This document shows positions 7,616 to 15,833 of a DNA stretch of 22,242 nucleotides, one piece after another. Under the pieces are notes generated by a model. It made no database searches. It was not told where the DNA came from and saw only the letters and a program-made list of their open reading frames with translations. A program made the position numbers and the translations under genes. The DNA lies in contig JBCCEV010000063.1 of assembly GCA_039030125.1 (NCBI GenBank), positions 1 to 22,242 on the forward strand, in the 5' to 3' direction. Every line of letters starts with the position of its first letter. Position 1 is the first letter of the stretch. The stretch is from JBCCEV01 sp039030125. Lineage in GTDB: Bacteria > Pseudomonadota > Gammaproteobacteria > Ga0077536.

Positions 7616-8536
7616 TCACGGATAAGACATCACATTTGGCCCTTTAACGATACGAATTCCCGTGGCCCGCAGACGTACCTGCCCTGGGCGCCGTTGAACG
7701 ATCTCGTGGGCGTTAGTTTGGCCCAATGCGCCGGACAATTGCTGGCGCAAGCGGCAAACTTGGATATTCATATGTTCACGCGTTAGCCCAAGCATCGTTG
7801 ACAATGACTCCGAATCGAGCCACCCACTGTGATCCGACCCTGTTCCCGCAGACATGTCTTCGAGCCACCGGCGCGCCAGAGTTAGCATTAAATAATGATG
7901 GTTTCGCTCGCCCAGCGAAATCGGCTCTCCGAGCCCGGTTACTAGCACCCGCACATGTTCTTCGTCGAGGCTCACTTCGAACTCAAAGCTGGGTTCAGGG
8001 ATCGATCGAGAAAGCTCGACGGTGTCGGCAGGTGGAGTACCATCCCAAAATGTCCAAGCACGCTTGTCTGCTAACTCGACAACTTCCATATGCTTCAAAG
8101 GCCGAACATGCCCGTCGCGTTCTATGACCCAATCGCCGACACCCGTTTCGTAAATGGCAGTCGCATTGTCAGAATCTGATAAATCGATAAATCCGTCGAT
8201 AGGCGTTTCATGTTCGTGCGGGTCGATCAATACGGAGCGTGGAGCATCGACGTCCATCACAGACCAGGCCTGGACATTCGGGCTCCCAAATTGGAGTTCG
8301 TAATCGGCGGTAATGGCTGTGCCCTGTTTGGACACGATAGGATCACCATTCACCCAAGTTCCATTTGTGCTGTGATCAGTGAGTAACCAAAGAGCACCAG
8401 TCCATCGTAGCGTTGCGTGGATATGAGAGGCCTCAGGATCAAGTAACAAGGTATCAACTCGATCGGCCTGCCTGCCGAAGATATGCAGCGGTCGAATTCG
8501 TTGCTTGCCCCCTTCCGAGTTGGCTATAGTCGCCAT
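7616..8536 (-). CDS. FHA domain + winged-helix DNA-binding regulator
   Basis: The frame opens at 8704, but the ATG at 8536 is chosen because the FHA fold begins right after it and the earlier stretch lies in the spacer shared with the divergent gene. This gives 306 residues. The FHA domain spans about 15-95, with GRQADRV, SHIHA (SRxH-like, the Arg replaced by His) and DHSTNGTWVNG (54-64), the phosphothreonine-recognition loop. A linker of about 100 residues follows. Residues about 206-298 look like an OmpR-type winged helix (YLMLTLARRWL, DSESLSTMLGL, VCRLRQQL, VQRRPGQVRLR). It probably binds DNA in response to Ser/Thr phosphorylation. It is divergent from the unknown-YcaO-TfuA operon, and a Ser/Thr kinase lies at the far end of that operon, so it is the likely regulator of the module. 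Assignment of the C-terminal domain is by pattern only. Confidence 0.82.
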   Translation of the reverse strand: MATIANSEGGKQRIRPLHIFGRQADRVDTLLLDPEASHIHATLRWTGALWLLTDHSTNGTWVNGDPIVSKQGTAITADYELQFGSPNVQAWSVMDVDAPRSVLIDPHEHETPIDGFIDLSDSDNATAIYETGVGDWVIERDGHVRPLKHMEVVELADKRAWTFWDGTPPADTVELSRSIPEPSFEFEVSLDEEHVRVLVTGLGEPISLGERNHHYLMLTLARRWLEDMSAGTGSDHSGWLDSESLSTMLGLTREHMNIQVCRLRQQLSGALGQTNAHEIVQRRPGQVRLRATGIRIVKGPNVMSYP

Positions 8537-8577
8537 AGTGCCTTTGCGCCTTTGCCGGTATGAGTTGCAGGTTACAT

Positions 8578-8605
8578 ATCTTAACGGCGTGAATTTTAGG
8601 GACAA
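8578..8605 (-). promoter_or_regulatory. Possible promoter of the FHA regulator gene
   Basis: On the minus strand, TTGTCC (8605-8600) and TAAGAT (8583-8578) are separated by 16 bases and lie about 42 bases before the ATG at 8536. The match to sigma-70 is moderate. The spacer 8537-8680 must also hold the promoter of the divergent gene starting at 8681, for which I see no clear boxes. Confidence 0.3.
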
Positions 8606-8680
8606 AACCGCAGGGATCAGCTCCAGCCGAGAACACCGATTCCTGTCCAAATAAGAACTAGATAACAGGAAGTAACCCAT

Positions 8681-9847
8681 ATGAGTGACGCCAAAACCTC
8701 TCACCGGAAGAATTCATCCAACCACAAGCACCGCGACCCGTTCGAATACACAGTTTTATTCGACCTCGACGACTACTCCGAAACCGACCCTGGTCACGAC
8801 CGCCAACCCGGCGACATCGATTCAATTCTCTACCTGCAAATTACGCACAAAGTGAGAACCGAGGATCTCGAGAATTACGTCGAGACGATCATGAAACCGC
8901 GAGACTACAAAACACGTGGTGGTAGAACCCACGCGATGACCTTTGTCGAAGCACTCGAAGAGAAGATGAATTGGCGCATGGTGCACGCCGGTTACCCCAA
9001 CACCGGCAACATAACCATCTCGGAGATCAAAATTATTTTCAAGCTCAGCGAGGGGCTTGTGCGCGGCCGTTCGATTGCGTACGCCATGCGCCAACTTGGG
9101 AGCAACGCTGACCCCGTACTTCGGAAACATTTCGTGGACGTTCGCAAGTTTGTTGTCGAAGAAACACAGAATCTTTACAGTTCGATGCCTTTCGACCCAT
9201 TACTGCTAGGGCGCGATCGGAATATTTGGATCCGCGATGCCGCCGGCGATATCTTTCTTATCGACACTTTGGAGGCGTGGGATGTTCTGAAGAAGTACGA
9301 GATCCTTCGCGGTGAGACCCCTCAGAAGCTGAAAGAGGTTCGCAAAAAGATTCACGGACTGTGCCTCCTGGGCGCAGCGTTTAGCGAGGAGGTCGAACTC
9401 GGATCCAAAAAAGCGTGGTTGTTCAACCTCTCCTCGCTGAAGGAACAATCAAGCTTTCAAAAAGTGAGCTTCGCTTTGTCCGTGAAACCGAAAACGACGA
9501 GCGAAATGCCACGCAAGGATCTGGTGTCTGCACCGCTAAGCGACATTAACACCGGACCTTCACCGTTGTTTGTTGCAACGTCTTCGGAACATTTGTACCA
9601 AATTCAGCCTTATCCTAGAAATGACGCCGAACCTAAACAAACGCCCGGCGTCTACAAGGCGAACACCACGCTCAAACGTTATCTCTCTGGGTCAGGTAGA
9701 GAGTCAGCTAAACCTGAGTATCTGCAAGTCAGGCGGGTGTTTGAGAACAAGATCCGCATGGCGCATCTACTCAACGTTCGTGATCCTGAAAAGACGGCCA
9801 TCGGGCAAGGTGTGATGTGCAAAGTTATCGATCTCAAGAAATACTAA
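8681..9847 (+). CDS. Unrecognised 388-residue protein, first gene of the YcaO-TfuA operon
   Basis: I do not recognise this protein. It is soluble in appearance: no signal peptide or membrane segment, and a His/Lys/Asp-rich first 45 residues (SHRKNSSNHKHRD). A mixed alpha/beta middle with FDPLLLGRDRNIWIRDAAGDIFLIDTLEAWDVLKKY (171-206) resembles a compact folded domain. It has only two Cys (228 and 380). It lacks the Cys/Ser/Thr-rich short tail expected of a RiPP precursor. The ATG has AGGAAG eight bases upstream. The YcaO start follows 18 bases after the stop, so co-transcription and a functional link are likely. It could be the modified substrate, a substrate-presenting partner or an unrelated accessory enzyme. 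The coding call is firm; function is open. Confidence 0.78.
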   Translation: MSDAKTSHRKNSSNHKHRDPFEYTVLFDLDDYSETDPGHDRQPGDIDSILYLQITHKVRTEDLENYVETIMKPRDYKTRGGRTHAMTFVEALEEKMNWRMVHAGYPNTGNITISEIKIIFKLSEGLVRGRSIAYAMRQLGSNADPVLRKHFVDVRKFVVEETQNLYSSMPFDPLLLGRDRNIWIRDAAGDIFLIDTLEAWDVLKKYEILRGETPQKLKEVRKKIHGLCLLGAAFSEEVELGSKKAWLFNLSSLKEQSSFQKVSFALSVKPKTTSEMPRKDLVSAPLSDINTGPSPLFVATSSEHLYQIQPYPRNDAEPKQTPGVYKANTTLKRYLSGSGRESAKPEYLQVRRVFENKIRMAHLLNVRDPEKTAIGQGVMCKVIDLKKY

Positions 9848-9865
9848 GCAGCGCCTTCCCCAAGC

Positions 9866-11041
9866 GTGACCGAACAGAGTGCAGGCGCGCGATGGCGAAG
9901 TCGCGCGGCGGAAGACACGCTTAGCGAGATACTCCCGCAAATTGAGAATGCTGGGATAACCCGGGTCTCGAATATCACGGGTCTGGACACTATCGGGCTG
10001 CCCGTCGTCCAAGCCATCCGACCTAACGCGCGTTCGATCAGTGTGTCACTCGGGAAGGGCGCAACCGTCGCGGCGGCTGCGGTCTCCGCCATCATGGAGG
10101 GGTATGAGCTCTATCAGGCCGAGCACATTCGAGCCCCTTTATATTCGGCAAGCGCGCTCGAGCTTACGAAAGTAGATCTCAAATTGTTCGACCCGCTGAT
10201 GCGCCGATCACCCGACGAGCTTGCCCCGCAACCGTTACTATGGGTCGAAGCGACGGACCTTATTACCGGCGGGCCGGCAATGGTTCCTCACGACCTGGTC
10301 AGCATGGATTTTTCGCACCAATCACAGTTCGGCAACTCCCCCTTTCTCCGATCTTCAAACGGTCTAGCCTCTGGTAATACAGAAGACGAAGCGATCGTGC
10401 ACGCGGTGTGCGAAATTATCGAACGCGACGCAATGACGTTATGGCATTTCAGCGACGACACCTACCGCTCCTCGATGGCCATCGATCAAACCGCGCTACC
10501 CGATCGACTCCAAGAGCTATTGGCGCCCATTCACGATGGTGGAATGCAGACCAACCTCCATGAACTCACCTCCGAGATCGCAGTTCCCGTGTTCGCCTGC
10601 GAGATCGGCGGCGGCGCGCACGAACCGCACCGAGCACTGGCTGGGTTTGGTTGCCATCCCGATCCCTTGTGGGCGGCAGAACGGGCGATCCTCGAAGCGG
10701 CGCAATCGCGGTTAACCATGATCGCGGGAAGCCGAGACGATTTGCTCAAATCGCAATACGGTGGGCGCATTCACCAAACGTCTTCAGTTGCGGGGACCCG
10801 CCCTTTCCCAGTTAGCCCGAGCGAGTTGCCTTCGGATACCAACCGAAGCCGGGAGTACCTCATCGACCGAGTGAAGCGGCTCGCCCTGGATTTAATTGGT
10901 GTGGAGATGACCGGGGTCTTTGGTTTGCCAGTGTGGCGGGTGATCATTCCACAACTCGAACCACCCTGCGAGTTAAGCGGTTACCGCCTTAGAGAAGACA
11001 CGCTGCGACGACTTAGTGACAGCGAGCGCATCATTTCTTGA
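9866..11041 (+). CDS. YcaO-domain ATP-dependent backbone cyclodehydratase / thioamidase
   Basis: A 391-residue YcaO protein. This family uses ATP to phosphorylate a peptide backbone amide, making azoline rings, amidines or, with TfuA, thioamides. Visible motifs are ITRVSNITGLDTIGLPV (31-47), the Arg/Ser strand RSISVSLGKG (56-65), SAIMEGYE (74-81), SGNTEDEAIVHAVCEIIERDAMTLW (169-193) with the Glu-rich ATP/Mg site, and EAAQSRLTMIAGSRDD (277-292). The C-terminus ends in SERIIS without the PxPxP tail of azoline-forming enzymes, which fits a TfuA-partnered type. The start is a GTG with no clear ribosome site, 18 bases after the preceding stop, so coupled translation is likely. Its stop overlaps the TfuA start. 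No E1-like (docking) gene is nearby. Family call is very strong; the substrate is unknown. Confidence 0.95.
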   Translation: MTEQSAGARWRSRAAEDTLSEILPQIENAGITRVSNITGLDTIGLPVVQAIRPNARSISVSLGKGATVAAAAVSAIMEGYELYQAEHIRAPLYSASALELTKVDLKLFDPLMRRSPDELAPQPLLWVEATDLITGGPAMVPHDLVSMDFSHQSQFGNSPFLRSSNGLASGNTEDEAIVHAVCEIIERDAMTLWHFSDDTYRSSMAIDQTALPDRLQELLAPIHDGGMQTNLHELTSEIAVPVFACEIGGGAHEPHRALAGFGCHPDPLWAAERAILEAAQSRLTMIAGSRDDLLKSQYGGRIHQTSSVAGTRPFPVSPSELPSDTNRSREYLIDRVKRLALDLIGVEMTGVFGLPVWRVIIPQLEPPCELSGYRLREDTLRRLSDSERIIS

Positions 11042-12354
11042 TGAACGATAAAGCGTCCAAAACCCATATCTTTTTAGGGCCCACCGTTAGCGCCAAACAG
11101 GCTATGGCGATCCTCCCGGCGATATGTCATCCACCGATCGCGCAGGGCGACGTTATCCGCATGTGTCAGTGGCACAATGTTGAGCGCCTCGTGATCATTG
11201 ATGGCTACTTTCTGGAAAAACCCTCCGTGACGCACAAGGAAATTCTCTGGGCGCTGAGTCATGGAATCGAAGTGCACGGCGCGTCCAGTATGGGCGCTTT
11301 ACGGGCCGCGGAACTCGCGTCATTTGGCATGCGGGGTCGTGGCAAGATTTTCGAATACTACAGGGATACGCCGCTGGCAGGTGATGATGAAGTCGCCTTG
11401 CTCCACGCAGATGAGGATTTCCGCTACGCAGCGATAACCGCGCCTCTGATCAACCTGCGGTTTACGGCCGCCGCCCTTATTGAGTCTGGCCAGCTCAGGG
11501 GAGATCAAACATCACTGTGGCTGAACGCCCTCGCCGCCCTGCCGTTCCAAGCTCGAACAAATGATGCGATTCGAAAGTCCGCCGCAACTTATTGGGACAC
11601 ATCAGAATCGGAAGCCGAGCGTTTGATTCACGAGTATTTCGTTGATCAAAAAGCGATTGATGCGCGAACCGTATTGGCAACGCTTGCTTCAGATCCGTGC
11701 GACGGAAATCCCACGGCTAACCTCGCCTGCTCCAAACACGGCTTCGTGGAAACGAATGCATGGCGCAATCTTTTTTTGTCCGTGGCGGCTGAACCTGAAG
11801 ATCTGAGTGACGAAGAGGAACAAGTACTCGCCACGATAAGAGACGATCCCCATCGCTATGTGGCATTGAAGGTCGAAGCCCAACTGCTGGCGGCAATCGG
11901 CCTGTCAGCACGCGTTGGAGATACTGCTGACGCGGATCAATGGCTTGAGACTTGGATCGAGCTCCACGATTTTGCAAATGCAGGCGAAGCCGAGCGGGCG
12001 CTCAAGCACGCTGGGCTCTCATCGATACGCCTTGAACGCCTGGTGCACGATGAAGCACAGTTTGAATTAGTCGATCGGCTCACACGGCAAACGTTGCGCC
12101 GAAAAATGGTCGATCAACTGCGCCTGTCAGGCACTTATGCAGAAATTGTCTCGTCGTTAAGCGTGACAAAGTGCCACGATACCCCAGCGCGGCAAAGTTA
12201 CGACTTCGAGACTTTCCAACGCCTGTATCTTTGGCCACACGATCACGATCGCACCCTCGAATTATTGGATTTCGATGGCGGGGACGCGCTCCGTGACTAC
12301 GTGATCACCCGTATCAACGCGGTCGGCCCACCCCCGAATCAAAAGCGTCAGTGA
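11041..12354 (+). CDS. TfuA-like protein, YcaO partner
   Basis: A 437-residue TfuA-like protein. The core domain is near the N-terminus: THIFLGPT (8-15), IDGYF (53-57), HKEILWAL (65-72), GASSMGALRAAEL (80-92), GMRGRGKIFEYYRD (96-109) and DDEVALLH (115-122). TfuA proteins accompany YcaO enzymes in thioamide formation, for example in thioviridamide-like RiPPs and in methanogen McrA glycine thioamidation, and are thought to help deliver sulphur. The C-terminal about 270 residues are helical and not recognised. The ATG overlaps the YcaO stop (TGATG), indicating translational coupling; a TTG one codon earlier is the only nearby alternative. The gene ends one base from the convergent kinase gene. 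Confidence 0.93.
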   Translation: MNDKASKTHIFLGPTVSAKQAMAILPAICHPPIAQGDVIRMCQWHNVERLVIIDGYFLEKPSVTHKEILWALSHGIEVHGASSMGALRAAELASFGMRGRGKIFEYYRDTPLAGDDEVALLHADEDFRYAAITAPLINLRFTAAALIESGQLRGDQTSLWLNALAALPFQARTNDAIRKSAATYWDTSESEAERLIHEYFVDQKAIDARTVLATLASDPCDGNPTANLACSKHGFVETNAWRNLFLSVAAEPEDLSDEEEQVLATIRDDPHRYVALKVEAQLLAAIGLSARVGDTADADQWLETWIELHDFANAGEAERALKHAGLSSIRLERLVHDEAQFELVDRLTRQTLRRKMVDQLRLSGTYAEIVSSLSVTKCHDTPARQSYDFETFQRLYLWPHDHDRTLELLDFDGGDALRDYVITRINAVGPPPNQKRQ

Positions 12355-12355
12355 G

Positions 12356-15300
12356 CTAAATGAGTGCGTTATTGGCGGCCAACGGTATCACTTCATCCCA
12401 ACCACCATATTGACCATCGCCTCGTCTGAGCGCTTCTTGCAATGAAGGATCAAGGCGCTGTTGAGAGTCATCCAGCACAAGATCGGAGAGGTCCTCGAAC
12501 GTTAATTCACTCAATCGTGAATTTTGCACAAGCGCGCCAGCCAATGGGAATACAGCCAGCCAGTAAAACGCGTAACGGATTGGTGATTTTTCCCAGCATT
12601 GGATAGCGGCTTCACATTGCTCAACGGCGCGTGCCCAATCGGCTTCTCGATACGCGATCCAGCCCAAATTGGATCGAGCTACACCTTCATATTCAGGGAG
12701 AGAACTGTTCATCGTTTCGTTCAGCAGCACCTCGGTGAGGTCCGCGCACAGTGCTCGATGGTCTTGAAAGCGGAGCGCGAGCGACTGATACACTTTACAC
12801 AGCACAAGTCCGCGCTGATCGCCGAGTCTTTCGAATGTTTGCCGAGCGGCATCAAGCTTGGCCATGGCTTCTTCATGATCAGGCAACCAGAGCAACATCA
12901 TACCTAGTGTCAACTGGCGGCTTCCGATCGTGGCCAAATCGCCTAATTCTTGGGCACGATCCAAAGCCTCGCGAAACAGATCGATGCTTGTCGGTCCTGG
13001 CCTGAAACCACGGATCCGCGATTCAAATAAGGCTTTGAGATATTCCAGATCACCCTGCCTATCTTGCCACCCACAACGAACCGCAAGCGCCCCGGTCTCA
13101 ACGAGCGCCGAGCGCATATCATCTACGCGAGAGTTCCAGTAGAAGCAACGGACCCGACATAAACGGAGTTCAACGCGCTCTTCATCCACGCCGATATCGG
13201 TAGGAGGTAGTCGATTAAGAAAATCCTCGGCGCGGTCGAACCACGTTAGTGCCTCATCCGTGCGACGTTGAAGTAGCTTGCCGCATAACCGTGCGCCGCG
13301 TGCGGCCGTCAGATCGTTGTCGGTTGTTTCAATTTGCCGCGAAAAATCAGCCGCAGCGGCATCGATATCACCCAGCAAGGTTTTAATCGATCCTAAGCGC
13401 TCGTACAGCAAGGCAACCGGGGTATTGATCCGTTCATTGGTCTTGTTCAGCTCGTTCAAAGTCCACTGGAGGTAGGTCGCAGCGTCCTCATGCGCGTAGA
13501 CGCTCTCGGCTTCCGTAGCCGCAATCTCAAAAAACGCCGCTGCTTTAACGGGCTGCGCAGCCAACGACCAGTGAGAGCCGAGAGAGACGGAACGCGAGCG
13601 ATCGGTGCCAATGATCGGCTCTAAAGCTGTCGCGCACCGCTCGTGATATGAGCGCACGTCTGTCAGTTGCCCGTAAATGAATTCCCGGTAACGGTCATGC
13701 GTACGCCCGATGGCGGCTGCAGCCGATTTCTGCGTCAAAATTCGCAAATCGCGAAATCGGGCGAGTATCTGTTCGACCTGCGCGGGACTGGTCTGAGACA
13801 GCTCCGCTAGAAGTTCAACCTCAGCATCGTTACCCAGCACCGCGCAGAAATTCAAAACGATTCGGCCGAGCTCGCCAACACCTTTCAGCCGATGTTCAAG
13901 CAGTTCAGCAATACCCCGGGGCAAAGGCGCGCTTTCAGCGTCATCCGCGCCTTGGTCGACAAAGGATAAGTACTCAGCGACGAAAAAAGGATTACCAAGT
14001 GAATCTTCATGCAAGCGCTCAAAGGCTTGGCTCGAGAGTTCATTGGTGGCCAACATTTTGGCCGCCAACGTGCGAATTTCGGGAAGCGCCAAAGGCGCAA
14101 GCGGCAGGCGTAGGCACCCATGTTCCTCGACCCGGCCACTCACTTGGGGATCGATTTCATCAGACCGCCACGTTACGAGAAAACGCAGTGGCCAACCGGC
14201 TGCAGATTTTGATTCACTGCCTAAAATAAAGTCCAGTGTCACCGTATCGACCCATTGAAGATCATCGACCACGACGAGGACCTTGTTGGCACCACTGGCA
14301 AGAATTGCACCTTCACTCAAGGCCTCGATGATCAACTCGCGCTGGCGCTCTACCGGATAGCCATCGAGTGGCCGAGGCGAGTGACCCCTGACCGCCGCGA
14401 GGTTAGGATAAAGTGAAGCTAGGATATCGATCGTCTGAGCGACATCAGTCTCTTCGGCGGCGACCAATCTACCGGACGACAGCGCCAATACGATTTCTTC
14501 GAGTAATGGAACCAGGGGCGCCATCGGACCAGAAGCGCCACCATGGCCGCTTGGGCGGCACTGCAACGCGTGGACTTCATAACCCATCTCAGATGCGGCA
14601 ACGATCGCTTCTTGAGCGAGCCGCGTTTTGCCCATACCACTCTCGCCTTCAATACAGATCGTACTCTCGTCCGCAATGGTGGTTAGTGATTCCGTGATCT
14701 GGGCGAGTTCACCATGGCGACCAATCAAGGGCGCGCGAAAATGATAAGCGGGCAAGCTCGCTGGGCCTGCGCTCCGATCGTCGCCACCGGCTTGCGACTC
14801 GCTGGTAGCACTCGGAACATTTCTTCGCAGTACTTCGACAATCTCAATCGTGCGGCGAGCTCTTTGCCCCGGTGCTTTGACGAGCAGAGAGTCGATGAGC
14901 TGTATCAACTCTGTCGCGAGTTCAGGACATTGTTCGGCAACTAACGGCGGTGGTTCGTTTAGTATCGTGTCTTTCAGCGAACGGTTTTCAGCGATGAACG
15001 CGGGTCGACCAATGACGCAATGGAACAAAATCGCTCCGAGTGAATAAAGATCGGCGCGGAAATCGACGATCTGCCCTGGTAGCAACTGTTCCGGTGCCAC
15101 GTAGGCGAGCGTGCCCGCGCGGTCAAAGCGCGCACCGATCGATTCCTTATGAGTTGCCCCGGCCGCTTGCGTTGCTATACCAAAATCAATCAGTACTGGG
15201 CCGTGCTCAGAAATCAGCACGTTATCGGGTTTTAGATCGCGATGTACAACCCCCCGCGAATGGATCACATCTAGTGTGGTTGCGAGCTGCGCAATCAGCG

Positions 15301-15763
15301 TGAGAAGCGTCCCATGACCCGAACTTTTTTGCGCTGCGCGGGAGTAAAGCTGTGCGCCATCACTGTCGCTCTGATCGGTGGCTGGCCCAACCCGGTCACC
15401 GGCTACTTGTTCCAGAGGCGCGGTAAGTTCACGTGTCGCCGCAGCCGGCGCGCCTCTTGGCAACAGGTCCTGAAGTGAAGGCCCCTCAATATGCTCGAGC
15501 AGCAGCCACGGTTGGCCACTAAATACGCCCCGATCGATGAGGTGAACCACCCCCTCGGTTTGCGCAAGTTGGAGGACGTCGGTCTCGTGAGCCAGGGCCT
15601 TCGCGCTCTTTAAATCATTCGCCAACGGAATTTTGAGCACGAACCGCTGCCCTTCGCGCCTAGCAAGGTAGACGGAAGACATTCTGCTGCGGTTGATCAG
15701 TTGACCAACGCTGCATCCAGTTTCATGCTCGACACGCTTTATAAGGATGTTCGGATCTGACAT
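12356..15763 (-). CDS. Ser/Thr protein kinase - AAA-type ATPase - helical-repeat signalling protein
   Basis: A 1135-residue protein. The kinase domain (about 1-315) has Lys44 (FVLKIP), Glu60 (HETDVL), HRDLKPDN (174-181), DFG (193-195) and APE (223-225), so the catalytic residues are intact. Where a Gly-rich loop is expected, the sequence is INRSRMSSVYLA (23-34), lacking all of its glycines. About 45 low-complexity residues (103-150) are inserted before helix E. An ATPase domain follows, with Walker A GESGMGKT (373-380) and Walker B VLVVVDDLQWVD (495-506), as in PknK/MalT-like STAND proteins. The rest (about 640-1135) is all-helical, TPR-like, and probably binds a ligand or partner; no C-terminal HTH is visible. 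The ATG lacks a strong ribosome site. It is convergent with the YcaO-TfuA operon and in the same direction as the cyclase fusion upstream (70-base gap). The FHA regulator is a candidate phospho-partner. Confidence 0.93.
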   Translation of the reverse strand: MSDPNILIKRVEHETGCSVGQLINRSRMSSVYLARREGQRFVLKIPLANDLKSAKALAHETDVLQLAQTEGVVHLIDRGVFSGQPWLLLEHIEGPSLQDLLPRGAPAAATRELTAPLEQVAGDRVGPATDQSDSDGAQLYSRAAQKSSGHGTLLTLIAQLATTLDVIHSRGVVHRDLKPDNVLISEHGPVLIDFGIATQAAGATHKESIGARFDRAGTLAYVAPEQLLPGQIVDFRADLYSLGAILFHCVIGRPAFIAENRSLKDTILNEPPPLVAEQCPELATELIQLIDSLLVKAPGQRARRTIEIVEVLRRNVPSATSESQAGGDDRSAGPASLPAYHFRAPLIGRHGELAQITESLTTIADESTICIEGESGMGKTRLAQEAIVAASEMGYEVHALQCRPSGHGGASGPMAPLVPLLEEIVLALSSGRLVAAEETDVAQTIDILASLYPNLAAVRGHSPRPLDGYPVERQRELIIEALSEGAILASGANKVLVVVDDLQWVDTVTLDFILGSESKSAAGWPLRFLVTWRSDEIDPQVSGRVEEHGCLRLPLAPLALPEIRTLAAKMLATNELSSQAFERLHEDSLGNPFFVAEYLSFVDQGADDAESAPLPRGIAELLEHRLKGVGELGRIVLNFCAVLGNDAEVELLAELSQTSPAQVEQILARFRDLRILTQKSAAAAIGRTHDRYREFIYGQLTDVRSYHERCATALEPIIGTDRSRSVSLGSHWSLAAQPVKAAAFFEIAATEAESVYAHEDAATYLQWTLNELNKTNERINTPVALLYERLGSIKTLLGDIDAAAADFSRQIETTDNDLTAARGARLCGKLLQRRTDEALTWFDRAEDFLNRLPPTDIGVDEERVELRLCRVRCFYWNSRVDDMRSALVETGALAVRCGWQDRQGDLEYLKALFESRIRGFRPGPTSIDLFREALDRAQELGDLATIGSRQLTLGMMLLWLPDHEEAMAKLDAARQTFERLGDQRGLVLCKVYQSLALRFQDHRALCADLTEVLLNETMNSSLPEYEGVARSNLGWIAYREADWARAVEQCEAAIQCWEKSPIRYAFYWLAVFPLAGALVQNSRLSELTFEDLSDLVLDDSQQRLDPSLQEALRRGDGQYGGWDEVIPLAANNALI

Positions 15764-15833
15764 CTATGCGATGCTCGTAATAACAAACTTCGAATTGAAC
15801 CCACTGATCCACCCGCTGGGTGCAACGCTTTAG

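Noticed and set aside
7523..7786. Plus-strand GTG frame of 87 codons
   Set aside because: Most of it is antisense to the end of the FHA gene, with no ribosome site or recognisable features.
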